49,209 nucleotides of DNA from assembly GCF_029958925.1 (NCBI RefSeq), contig NZ_CP124618.1:1-49209 (forward strand), in the 5' to 3' direction. Both the position numbers and the translations under genes were made by a program. Below are positions 26,621 to 34,280 of the stretch, in pieces. Under the pieces are notes generated by a model, which was not told the DNA's origin, did not search any database, and saw nothing but the letters and a program-made list of their open reading frames with translations. Every line of letters begins with the position of its first letter. The stretch's first letter is position 1. The DNA is from Tropicibacter oceani. Lineage in GTDB: Bacteria > Pseudomonadota > Alphaproteobacteria > Rhodobacterales > Rhodobacteraceae.

Positions 26621-27809
26621 TCCAGGCAAGTATGTTGTCGTAGGACGGGTCGGTCAAGCGGACTGCGGAATTGCCCGTCGCCTCTCCGGCGCGGTGCACA
26701 CCCACGGCGTAATGCACGCCGTCCCGCACCGTCCAGACCGGCGATCCGCTTTGCCCGCCCGCCGTGTCGATGTCGTAGAACAAAAGCTCGGGCTCGGTCC
26801 AGCCGACGCTGCGGGCGTGGTGCCATTGCGTGTTGGCAGGCTTGTCCGCCGGATAGCCCGACAGGTGCAGCGCCGCCGCGCCCAGGTCGACATCGTCCAG
26901 CGCCGCCACCCCGAAATAACCCAGGGCATCGCCAAAGGACGCCTCGGGGGGCAGCAGGATCGCGCCATAGTCATGCGGGCCGGACTGGTCCTCGGCCCAG
27001 CCGCGCACGGTGCGGAACCGCCGCGACACCGCCGCGCCAAAGGGGGCGGCCGCGCCATCGGCGCCGGGGATGACCTCGACCTCGCTGACCCAGCCGCCGC
27101 GGTTGGCGATATGCACCACATGCCCCGCCGTGATCACCAGGCGCGGCCCCGCCAGCCAGCCGGTGCCGACCCAGGGGCTGCCATCGGCGGCGGTGATCCG
27201 CAGTTTGCAGATGCAGCGCCAGACATAGTCCAGCGTCGGCGTGACCTGTGTGCGGTCGTCCTGCCCCAGCACGATTTCCAGCATCCGCCGGGTGGTATCG
27301 GGGCGGCGCATTTCCAGCGGCGCGGCGGCATCGTCTGGCAACCGGGCAAAGCGCACGTCCCGCGCCAGTTGGTCGGCCTGCGGCGCATGGGTCGCCTCGC
27401 GCACGGTGCATTGGCTGTGATCGTGCGGCACCGGCGGCAGATCCGGCAGGATCGCCCGCCGCAGCGGCGATTGCGCGGTTTCCAGCGCCCGGGTCATGGC
27501 GCTGCGCGCCTCGGGCGGCGGGATCTGCGGCAACCGGATCAGCCCACCCTCGGCCCTGTCCGAGCCAAGGATCGCCGCCTTGCCCGACACCCGCCCCGGC
27601 GCGGCCAGCGGCTGGGCCGGGCCGGTTTCGGGCGCCGCGGCGCTGGCATGGGCGGCCGGGGCGGCGGGTGTCGCCCGGGGTTTCGGTTTCGCCTTTGGTT
27701 TCGCCTTGGCCTTGGCCTTGGGTCCGGCGTCCGGCGCGGGCTTTGGTTTCGATTTCGGCCCGGGCCCGGCCTTGCCGGTGCCGCCGTCAGGGTCAGGTTT
27801 CCTTGCCAT
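26607..27809 (-). CDS. trypsin-like serine protease with Lys/Pro/Ala-rich N-terminus
   Basis: This 400-residue V8/trypsin-fold protease carries the complete triad: H230 (ITAGHVV), D280 (HDYGAILL) and S355 (GGQSGSPVW). ATG at 27809 follows AGGAG at good spacing. Residues 14-60 are low-complexity (runs of PK, AK and AP), highly basic, with no signal peptide visible, so the protein may act in the cytoplasm or leave by another route. An alpha-helical linker (about 95-180) precedes the protease domain. It overlaps the radical SAM/SPASM gene by 17 bases and is within the same operon. A leader-cleaving role for the substrate-like proteins is a reasonable inference. Confidence 0.83.
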   Translation of the reverse strand: MARKPDPDGGTGKAGPGPKSKPKPAPDAGPKAKAKAKPKAKPKPRATPAAPAAHASAAAPETGPAQPLAAPGRVSGKAAILGSDRAEGGLIRLPQIPPPEARSAMTRALETAQSPLRRAILPDLPPVPHDHSQCTVREATHAPQADQLARDVRFARLPDDAAAPLEMRRPDTTRRMLEIVLGQDDRTQVTPTLDYVWRCICKLRITAADGSPWVGTGWLAGPRLVITAGHVVHIANRGGWVSEVEVIPGADGAAAPFGAAVSRRFRTVRGWAEDQSGPHDYGAILLPPEASFGDALGYFGVAALDDVDLGAAALHLSGYPADKPANTQWHHARSVGWTEPELLFYDIDTAGGQSGSPVWTVRDGVHYAVGVHRAGEATGNSAVRLTDPSYDNILAWNDEA

Positions 27810-29415
27810 GATGCAGTCTCCTTTTGCTGTCCACGGGCGCGGCGCGCCGGGACGGTGACAGACAGGTTTGCAGCCGATCCGCGCCCTGCAGACCGCCGCC
27901 AAAGGCATCGGCCGCGATGACCTGCGCCAGCGGCACCCCCAGCACCCCGGGCCGCCGATCCGCCGCCCGCGCCGCCGTCTTGCGCAGCGCAAAGCGCCCG
28001 GTGTCAAAGGGCAGGCCCGGCGCCTCGGCCAGTTTCACCAGCGTCTCGCGCAGCCCCAGCGCATCGCGGTCCAGCGCGCGGTGGATGCAATAGGGGTTGT
28101 CCCCGGTGCGCCCCATCAGGCTGTGCGCGGTCCACGAACAGCCCGCGCGGCAGATCTGCGCATAGGGGCAATCGGCGCAATACCCGGTCAGATCGCCCGC
28201 CCCGCGCTGCGCAAAGCGGGTGATCTCGGGGGCTTCGGCCACGATCCGGGCCAGCGCCTGCCGCCCGGCCCGCCCGGCGCTGAAATCCTGTGTCGCCAGC
28301 GACGGGCAGCCCTTGACCGTGCCATCCGCCTCGATCCCCAGAACCTGGGCGCCGGCGCTGCAGCCCGACCAATGCACCCCGATATCGCCGCCATAGCGCA
28401 GGGCCGGCTCAAAGGGGCTGAAATAACCGATGTTGTTGCCCATGACCAAGGCGATGCCCGCAGGGTCAAGGATCGTCTCGCGCGTCCAGACCAGCAAAGG
28501 AAAGATCTCAAGCAGATCGTCCGGTTGCAGCAGCAGGTCGGGCCGGTCGGCCGCCTGCCCCATGGCCACCGTCAGCTGCACCTGCCACGAGGCCGAGCCG
28601 ACCTCTGCCATCAGCCGCGCCACCCCCGCCAGTTCGGGCGCCGACAGCGCGTTGATCTGGGTGTTGGTGGCCAGCCGGATCGGGCTGGCGGCGATGCGCT
28701 CTGACGCCTCGACCGCCATCCGCCAGGACCCCGGCACGCCGCGCAGCGCGTCATGCGTCGCCTCAAGCCCGTCGATCGACACGCCGATCACCGCGATGCC
28801 CGCATCCACCGCCTGCGCCAGGCGGCGCGCGTCGAAACTGCGCGCGCCGGTGGTCATGCTGCAGCCCATCCCGGCGCGGGTGATGGCGGCGGCGATCTGC
28901 GCCCAGTCGCGGCGCATATAGGCCTCGCCGCCGATCAAGGTGACCTCGCGGATGCCCATGTCGGCCATCTCGTGCACCAGGTCCAGACATTGCGCGGTGT
29001 CCAGTTCGTCGCGCCGCCGCGCCCCGGCGCGCGACCCGCAGTGCAGGCATTTCAGATCGCAGGCCAGCGTCAGTTCCCAGACCACGTGCCGCGGGCTGGC
29101 CCGGTCGTCGCCATCCAGGTTGCGCGGGAACCGGGCCGGATCGCCGTCCAGCGCCGCATCGCGGGGCACCGCCCGCGCGCCTTCGCCCGCCCCGCCGCCC
29201 GCCGCCAGCAGCGCGCGGCACATCACCCCGGCCCGCCCCGGAAGGCGTGCCAGATGCGCCAGCGTTCCGGCGGCCGGCCCCGTGGCGCGGTCCAGAATGC
29301 CCGCGCCGCAAAACGGGCAGCGCGTGTCTTCGACCTGATCGCGCAGCAGCACGTGCCGCCCGCAGTCCGGGCAGACCGAATAGCCCGCGTCGCTGATCCG
29401 CAGGACCCGGGTCAT
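27793..29415 (-). CDS. radical SAM/SPASM protein with N-terminal zinc ribbon
   Basis: This 540-residue enzyme begins with a rubredoxin-like zinc ribbon (C15-x2-C18 and C33-x2-C36). It continues with the radical SAM motif CDLKCLHC (C119, C123, C126), LIGGEAYMR and SIDG. A SPASM-type C-terminal region follows, with WSGCSAG, VKGCPSL, GYCADCPYAQICRAGC and NPYCIHR. Such enzymes make thioether, carbon-carbon or similar cross-links in ribosomal peptides, or mature cofactors. It differs clearly from the two paralogous radical SAM proteins. ATG at 29415 overlaps the kinase gene stop (ATGA). The C-terminal 60 residues are basic and unlike the SPASM family norm. Its substrate is unknown; P1 and P2 are the candidates. 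Confidence 0.85.
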   Translation of the reverse strand: MTRVLRISDAGYSVCPDCGRHVLLRDQVEDTRCPFCGAGILDRATGPAAGTLAHLARLPGRAGVMCRALLAAGGGAGEGARAVPRDAALDGDPARFPRNLDGDDRASPRHVVWELTLACDLKCLHCGSRAGARRRDELDTAQCLDLVHEMADMGIREVTLIGGEAYMRRDWAQIAAAITRAGMGCSMTTGARSFDARRLAQAVDAGIAVIGVSIDGLEATHDALRGVPGSWRMAVEASERIAASPIRLATNTQINALSAPELAGVARLMAEVGSASWQVQLTVAMGQAADRPDLLLQPDDLLEIFPLLVWTRETILDPAGIALVMGNNIGYFSPFEPALRYGGDIGVHWSGCSAGAQVLGIEADGTVKGCPSLATQDFSAGRAGRQALARIVAEAPEITRFAQRGAGDLTGYCADCPYAQICRAGCSWTAHSLMGRTGDNPYCIHRALDRDALGLRETLVKLAEAPGLPFDTGRFALRKTAARAADRRPGVLGVPLAQVIAADAFGGGLQGADRLQTCLSPSRRAAPVDSKRRLHHGKET

Positions 29416-30383
29416 GCCGGGCACCCGGGGCGGGCCATGGCCTCGCGCGCGCCGACCTGATCGGCCAGATGCGTGACAAAGCCCAGGCCCTGCGTCAGCC
29501 GCGCCTGCATCTTGTCCGACAGCGGCCCTTCGGCCCCGGCGTTGAAGCCCAGCCACCACAGCTGCCGCACCACCAGAAACGGCCTGATCCAGGTCGCCTC
29601 GGCCTCGCTCAGCGGGCGTTGCGCGCCATAGCCCTGCATAAAGGCATTCCAGGTCTGCGCCCCGCGCTCCTGCCGGAAACAGCCCCAGATGAAACTGGCC
29701 AGATCAAAGGCCCGCCAGCCCCGCACCGCATGTTCGAAATCGTAAAAGCACAGCGCGCCAAAGCCGTCGCAGGCGGCGTTTTCATAATGGCTGTCGCCGT
29801 GGCAGGGACCAAAGACGCCGCGCCCGCGCGGCAGGCCGTCGATCCAGTCGCCTAGCGCCGCGATCAGCCCGCGCAATTCGGGGTCAAAGCCGACATCCAG
29901 CGCGCCGCGAATCCGCGCGGCGGGCAGATCGACCAGCGTGGCGCGCGTGGCGCAGGGCAAATCCGCCGCCCCGCTCCAACCATCGCCCAGGGCATGGATG
30001 CGCGCCAGCGCTTGCCCCAAGGCCTCGGCATCGGCGGGGTCGGTGGTGGCGGGGCGCCCCGTCAGGCAGTCGTGCAGCGCCCCCTGCGCGCCCTGCCCGC
30101 CGCAAAGCATCAGCGCGCCCCCCCTGCCTCGCTGCACCCCCGGCGCGGGCCCGCCGTGGCGCGCCACGTGGTCCTGAAACGCCAGACCGGCCAGCCCGGC
30201 GCCTGCATCCTCGGCCGCCTCGGCGCGGCCCTTGAAGAACAGCGCGCGGCCTTCGGGCGGTGTCACCTGCAACAGCACGTGCCGCCCCGGACCGGGCGCG
30301 GTGAACCGTGTGCCCGGCGGCAAGCCGTAGAAATCGCGCAGCAGCGCGGGCCAGTCCGGCCCCGGGGGCGGCGCGGCCGTCAT
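29412..30383 (-). CDS. aminoglycoside phosphotransferase (APH)-type kinase
   Basis: This 323-residue protein has the APH/choline-kinase fold. The catalytic loop is CHGDSHYEN (HGD...N) and the metal-binding motif FYDFEHA, followed by RAFDLASFIWG. The N-terminal lobe is poorly conserved (FFKGRAE may hold the ATP Lys). It is coupled by ATGA to both neighbours (partner B before, radical SAM/SPASM after), so it belongs to the same operon. Members of the family phosphorylate small molecules, sugars or peptides. Here it might phosphorylate the peptide product or an intermediate, or protect the producer; no substrate can be read from the sequence. Confidence 0.8.
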   Translation of the reverse strand: MTAAPPPGPDWPALLRDFYGLPPGTRFTAPGPGRHVLLQVTPPEGRALFFKGRAEAAEDAGAGLAGLAFQDHVARHGGPAPGVQRGRGGALMLCGGQGAQGALHDCLTGRPATTDPADAEALGQALARIHALGDGWSGAADLPCATRATLVDLPAARIRGALDVGFDPELRGLIAALGDWIDGLPRGRGVFGPCHGDSHYENAACDGFGALCFYDFEHAVRGWRAFDLASFIWGCFRQERGAQTWNAFMQGYGAQRPLSEAEATWIRPFLVVRQLWWLGFNAGAEGPLSDKMQARLTQGLGFVTHLADQVGAREAMARPGCPA

Positions 30384-31300
30384 CCCTGGCCCCCGGCGTC
30401 ATCGCCCGCCACGGCCAGCAGCGCGCGGCGGTGATGTTCGCACACCAGCGGCAGGCCGGTCAGCCGATCCTGCGGCGGCGCGCCGGTCAGCGCCGGACCG
30501 CGCCGCGCCAGATCGTCGATCCGCAGCGGATAGGCCGCGCCGCCCAGCACCGTGTCCTCGATCGGCTGATCCAGATGGCCAAGCGCCATGCCCGGCACCC
30601 CGACCAGCCCAAGGCAGGGGTACAGACTGCCATCGACATCGCCATAGATCCTCAGCCGCGAAAAGCAGGGCGCCACGGGCATGTCGGGGCTGTGCAGATG
30701 CGCGCCGCGCGACTTGGGGTGAATGGTGATCTGCGCGCTGTCGACGCCGGGAATGTCCAGCAGCCCCAGCCGCGCAATCGCGTCGTAATCCCCGATAAAG
30801 GCCAGGTGGCCCTTGGCCGCGACGATCCCGGTCAGGATGCTGGCCAGCAGGGCCGCGTCCGGGGTCTGCAGATCGGAGTCGATCGACACGCCCAGCGTGC
30901 TGACCGCCCGGCAGCCGATCAGCGCCCGCATCGCCTGCGGGTCCTGCAGCGCCTCGTCCAGCGGCACCGTCACGGAAAAGCCGACGCCCAGCCCGGAGGC
31001 GATCTCGGCCAGCCGCGCCAGTTCCGGCACATGGTCCAGAAAGCGGTCGCCCACCAGGCTGATGTCGCGGTGATACATCAGGTGCAGCCGGTCTGTGTTC
31101 TCGATCCCGATGGTGTCCTTGTACCAGGCATCGAACCGCCCCAGCCAATCGCCGATCCGATCGACCGAGGGCACATAGGCCCCGGTCCTTCGGTCTTCGG
31201 TGACGAACAGGGCGGCCGAGCGCAGCCAGAAGGCGGGCGGCAACTGGCCCTTGCCGAAATCCTCGGGGCCGGCGTGCGGCATGGCAACATGCTGGTTCAT
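30380..31300 (-). CDS. radical-SAM-like partner protein B, lacking the CxxxCxxC motif
   Basis: This 306-residue protein is the paralogue of partner A. The shared pattern includes 'WL..RFDAW...T.GI.N..RLHLMYHRDISL', 'LA.IASGLGVGFSV..PLDEAL' and the C-terminal SLYPCLGLVGVPG. It keeps Cys at PVAPC, LYPC and LPLVC but has no radical SAM CxxxCxxC. The start overlaps the stop of radical SAM B by four bases, the same coupling seen for pair A on the plus strand. The duplicated, always-coupled arrangement argues that enzyme and partner form one functional unit. Inferred role: non-catalytic subunit of a heterodimeric radical SAM maturase. Confidence 0.75.
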   Translation of the reverse strand: MNQHVAMPHAGPEDFGKGQLPPAFWLRSAALFVTEDRRTGAYVPSVDRIGDWLGRFDAWYKDTIGIENTDRLHLMYHRDISLVGDRFLDHVPELARLAEIASGLGVGFSVTVPLDEALQDPQAMRALIGCRAVSTLGVSIDSDLQTPDAALLASILTGIVAAKGHLAFIGDYDAIARLGLLDIPGVDSAQITIHPKSRGAHLHSPDMPVAPCFSRLRIYGDVDGSLYPCLGLVGVPGMALGHLDQPIEDTVLGGAAYPLRIDDLARRGPALTGAPPQDRLTGLPLVCEHHRRALLAVAGDDAGGQG

Positions 31301-32361
31301 TGTACCGCCCCTTCCATCAGCTGTTCCAGCGCGGTTTCCAGCGCCCGGCTGGCGGCCCGCTCGAAATAGGCCTCAAGCGCGGCAACCCGGTCGGGATTGG
31401 AAAAGATCGACCAGCACATATGGCAGATGCCGTTGTATTCCTCGCCCACGGCGACGCCCATTTCCTCGATCATCGGGGCCAGCGCGGCGACCCCGGAAAA
31501 CACGATCGTGCGCACCAGAGGCGAGGCATTCAGGCTTTGCGCGATCTGGCTGATCGGCGCGTCGCGCACATTGCCAAAGACATAATCCGTCTGGTCCAGC
31601 CCGGCGCAGCAGGGAAAGACATTGCCCTTGGCGTTCACCGTCAGGTTCAGCACGCTGTGGCAATTGCCGGAAATGTCGTTCTGCCGGTGAAAATCGCCCG
31701 CGTCGATTTCCGTCGCCGCCCGCCCGGTGGCAAACACCGGCCCCCCCGAAATGCGCGAGGCCGCCGCCAGCGCATCGGGGCGCAGCATGTCCAGCGCTTC
31801 GGAATAGGGGTGCGATTTGGTGCACAGGATGCGCAGGTTGGTTTCGATGTCATGCGCGGCGGTGATCTCCAGCGCGTTGCTGACCGCCTCGGGGGTGATG
31901 TAGGGGCTGTGCCAGTAATCCCAGCTGATCTCCATGCTGGTCACGCCCGCCTCGCGCAGCGCCCGGCAGACCTGCACGGCGCGTTCGGGGCGCTTGGCCC
32001 AATAGGCGTTGGTCGTGGTGGTGATGTCCAGAAAGCCCACGTCGCGCGCCGCGCGGAACACCTCAAGGCAGCTGTCGACGTTGATGAACGCCTCTCCGCC
32101 CGACAGGTGAAAGCGCGGATACAGGGTTTCGATCTGGATCGCGTCGCGCACCAATTGCACCAACTCGTCGGTGCTCAGCGCCTGTTTGCCCCAGGTGTCC
32201 GACCCTTTCGGCCCCGCCGCCTGGTAACACATGGCGCATTTGGCGTTGCAGCGCGTGGTGTTTTCCACCACCAGCCCGGAATAGAAAATCGGCATGTCCC
32301 GCAGGACAGCAAGTCTTTGTACGGTGGCCTCGAAGGCCGCCGCATCGGTTTGAATTTGCAT
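31297..32361 (-). CDS. radical SAM enzyme B (putative peptide-modifying)
   Basis: This 354-residue enzyme has cluster motif CNAKCAMC (C38, C42, C45), the SAM-binding HLSGGEAF, and C-terminal FPCCAGLD and GICHMCW. It is strongly similar to enzyme A throughout. ATG at 32361 follows GGAG. It is separated from the substrate-like gene P2 by 85 bases that contain a stable stem-loop, and is coupled to partner B by a four-base overlap. Position directly after P2 suggests P2 is its substrate; A would then serve P1. This pairing is inference. Confidence 0.87.
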   Translation of the reverse strand: MQIQTDAAAFEATVQRLAVLRDMPIFYSGLVVENTTRCNAKCAMCYQAAGPKGSDTWGKQALSTDELVQLVRDAIQIETLYPRFHLSGGEAFINVDSCLEVFRAARDVGFLDITTTTNAYWAKRPERAVQVCRALREAGVTSMEISWDYWHSPYITPEAVSNALEITAAHDIETNLRILCTKSHPYSEALDMLRPDALAAASRISGGPVFATGRAATEIDAGDFHRQNDISGNCHSVLNLTVNAKGNVFPCCAGLDQTDYVFGNVRDAPISQIAQSLNASPLVRTIVFSGVAALAPMIEEMGVAVGEEYNGICHMCWSIFSNPDRVAALEAYFERAASRALETALEQLMEGAVQ

Positions 32362-32398
32362 GATAAGGCACTCCGCCGGTTCAAATACCCAAACTGCC

Positions 32399-32418
32399 CC
32401 CCGCCTTTAACGGCGGGG
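32399..32418 (-). terminator. intercistronic stem-loop between P2 and radical SAM B
   Basis: A perfect 7-bp inverted repeat, CCCCGCC (32399-32405) and GGCGGGG (32412-32418), surrounds a 6-base loop (TTTAAC). It is in the transcript between the P2 stop and the radical SAM B start. No U-tract follows on the minus strand, so it is probably an attenuator or an RNA-stabilising hairpin that lets the substrate gene be expressed above the enzymes, as is common in peptide-maturation operons. Confidence 0.6.
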
Positions 32419-32446
32419 AGGCGCTGTCACTTGAATCGGGAAGGCC

Positions 32447-33028
32447 CTAGTAGCGGAAACCGCCGCCGAAATCGCCACCCGGCATGCGGATGCCATTGGG
32501 CCCCAGCCCCTTGAGCGCAAGCAGGTCGGTGACCTTGCTGGTGCGCACAACGGTCACCACCGCCTCGACCACCGCGGCAGCGGCGGCCACCACGGCAGCC
32601 CCGGCCACGACGGCGGCAGGCACGGCGGCAAGCGAATTGTTGATCCGCAGATCAAGGATGTCGCGCGTCGCCGCCGCCCCCAGCTTGCCCAACTTGGACG
32701 CATCGACATTGACGTCGAACAGCAGCGCATCGGTGGCCGTCTTGACCAGCTCGGGCGACAGCAGAACGCCGTGTTCGACCGAATAGCCCTTGGGCGATTC
32801 CATGAATTTGCGCGCCTCGCTCGGGTTGTCGATCAACCCCTTGAGGAACTTGGCCTGCACTTCGATCGGCGACGACCCGGCCAGGGCCACGGTCCGCGCC
32901 ATCGACGTCAACCGGGGGCTGACGATGCGGGCATCGGTTTCGATCTGCGCTTCGATCTGGGCTTCGGTCTGGGCACCATCGCCAACAGACCCGGTTGCAC
33001 CCGTACTACCACTGGAAAACTGTGACAT
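32447..33028 (-). CDS. substrate-like protein P2 of the radical SAM cluster
   Basis: This 193-residue protein is first in the eight-gene minus-strand operon. ATG at 33028 follows AAGGAG at ideal spacing, the strongest ribosome site of the cluster. It has a Gln/Glu-rich N-terminus (19-31) and a leader-like block (54-95: SPIEVQAKFLKGLIDNP, FMESPKGYSVEHGVLLSPEL). A long Ala/Val hydrophobic segment follows (133-161), then ALKGLGPNGIRMPGG (171-185) and the tail DFGGGFRY. P1 shares the leader block and the KGL...G.R.PGG motif but not the aromatic tail. The Gly/Phe/Tyr tail is an attractive site for radical cross-linking. No Cys is present, so thioether formation on P2 is excluded; carbon-carbon or other links remain possible. 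Confidence 0.72.
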   Translation of the reverse strand: MSQFSSGSTGATGSVGDGAQTEAQIEAQIETDARIVSPRLTSMARTVALAGSSPIEVQAKFLKGLIDNPSEARKFMESPKGYSVEHGVLLSPELVKTATDALLFDVNVDASKLGKLGAAATRDILDLRINNSLAAVPAAVVAGAAVVAAAAAVVEAVVTVVRTSKVTDLLALKGLGPNGIRMPGGDFGGGFRY

Positions 33029-33138
33029 TCTGGAAAACTCCTTTTCAGTACAATAAGCACAACTCTACGGTGAGTCGCCTTTTTCGCGCAATGAAAAAGA
33101 ATCCTGCAACCTTGGGTGGTTCGCCACTTTGGCAAGAC

Positions 33139-33159
33139 CGCGCCGATATCCCCGGCGCG
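33139..33159 (-). terminator. stem-loop after the sugar ABC operon
   Basis: The inverted repeat CGCGCCG (33139-33145) / CGGCGCG (33153-33159), with a 7-base loop, lies 18 bases beyond the stop of the ABC ATPase gene. It could terminate the importer transcript before the P2 operon, but lacks a clear U-tract on the minus strand. Confidence 0.45.
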
Positions 33160-33177
33160 GCCCCCGGCATCACACCG

Positions 33178-34275
33178 TCAGTTCAGCCGCAGCCCGGTTT
33201 CCGGGGCAAAATACGACACCTTGCCCAGATCAAAGGCCAGGGTCTTTGCCTCGCCCGGTTTGGCGGTGGTTTCCGAATGCAGCCGCGCGGTGACATGCTT
33301 GCCGCCCAGCTTCATCACCGCAAAGGTATCGGCCCCCGCCGGTTCGACCATGTCGATCAGGCATTCGGCCTCTTGCGCGGCCTCGGCGCCGCGCAGGGTG
33401 GCGTCGGCGATATCCTCGGGGCGCACGCCCAGGATCACGTCTTCGGGCAGGTTGCGGTTGTTGGCATCCTTCAGCACGATGGGCGCGCCGTCGCTGCGGG
33501 TGATCTCGATCCGGGTGCCATCGCTGCCGGCGCGCGCCTTGGCGGGGATCAGGTTCATCGCCGGACTGCCCATGAAATCGGCCACGAACAGGTTGGCCGG
33601 ACGGTTGTAGATTTCCGACGGCGTGCCGATCTGCTGGATCACCCCGCCCTTCATCACCACGATCTTGGTCGCCAGGGTCATCGCCTCGATCTGGTCATGG
33701 GTGACGTACACCATGGTTGCGCCCAGCTTGTGATGCAGAGCCTTGATCTCGGTCCGCATCTCGACGCGCAGTTTCGCGTCAAGGTTGGACAGCGGTTCGT
33801 CGAACAGGAACAGCTTGGGGTCGCGCACCAGGGCGCGGCCCATGGCGACGCGCTGGCGCTGGCCGCCCGACAACTGCCCCGGCTTGCGGTTCAGCAGCGG
33901 TTCGATCTGCAATTGCGCCGCCACATGCGCCAGCTTCTGGTCCTGCGTGGCCTGATCGACGCCGCGCACCTTCATGCCAAAGGTGATGTTCCTGGCCACC
34001 GTCATCGTCGGGTACAGGGCGTAGGACTGGAACACCATGGCGATGTCGCGGTCCTTGGGGCTGACCTTGGTCATGTCCTGACCGCCGATCCGCAATTCGC
34101 CCCCGGTGATCGGTTCCAGCCCCGCGATACAGTTCAAAAGGGTGGATTTGCCACAGCCCGACGGGCCGACCAGCACCAGGAAATCGCCCGGCTCGATCGC
34201 CACGTTGATGTCCTTCAGGATCTCGGTCGTTCCATAGTTCTTGTACAGGTTCTTGATTTCAAGGATCGGAGCCAT
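33178..34275 (-). CDS. sugar ABC transporter ATPase (UgpC/MalK type)
   Basis: This 365-residue ABC ATPase has Walker A GPSGCGKST (about 38-46), Q-loop VFQSYALYP, signature LSGGQRQRVAMGRAL, Walker B LFLFDEPLSNLD, H-loop YVTHDQ and a C-terminal TOBE/regulatory domain (about 240-365). It energises the two permeases encoded just upstream (five-base gap). UgpC/MsmK/MalK-type ATPases often serve sugar or polyol importers. Last gene of the four-gene operon binding protein-permease-permease-ATPase. Confidence 0.93.
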   Translation of the reverse strand: MAPILEIKNLYKNYGTTEILKDINVAIEPGDFLVLVGPSGCGKSTLLNCIAGLEPITGGELRIGGQDMTKVSPKDRDIAMVFQSYALYPTMTVARNITFGMKVRGVDQATQDQKLAHVAAQLQIEPLLNRKPGQLSGGQRQRVAMGRALVRDPKLFLFDEPLSNLDAKLRVEMRTEIKALHHKLGATMVYVTHDQIEAMTLATKIVVMKGGVIQQIGTPSEIYNRPANLFVADFMGSPAMNLIPAKARAGSDGTRIEITRSDGAPIVLKDANNRNLPEDVILGVRPEDIADATLRGAEAAQEAECLIDMVEPAGADTFAVMKLGGKHVTARLHSETTAKPGEAKTLAFDLGKVSYFAPETGLRLN

Positions 34276-34280
34276 TGGGA

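Noticed and set aside
27600..27780. Lys/Pro/Ala codon repeats in the serine protease gene as a DNA repeat element
   Set aside because: The repetition follows the reading frame and produces a low-complexity basic segment; it is not an independent repeat.
33084..33091. TTGCGCGA shared by the P2 and radical SAM A promoter regions
   Set aside because: An 8-base GC-rich match that also occurs in part (TTGCGCG) upstream of the two-component genes; not specific enough to claim a common regulator.
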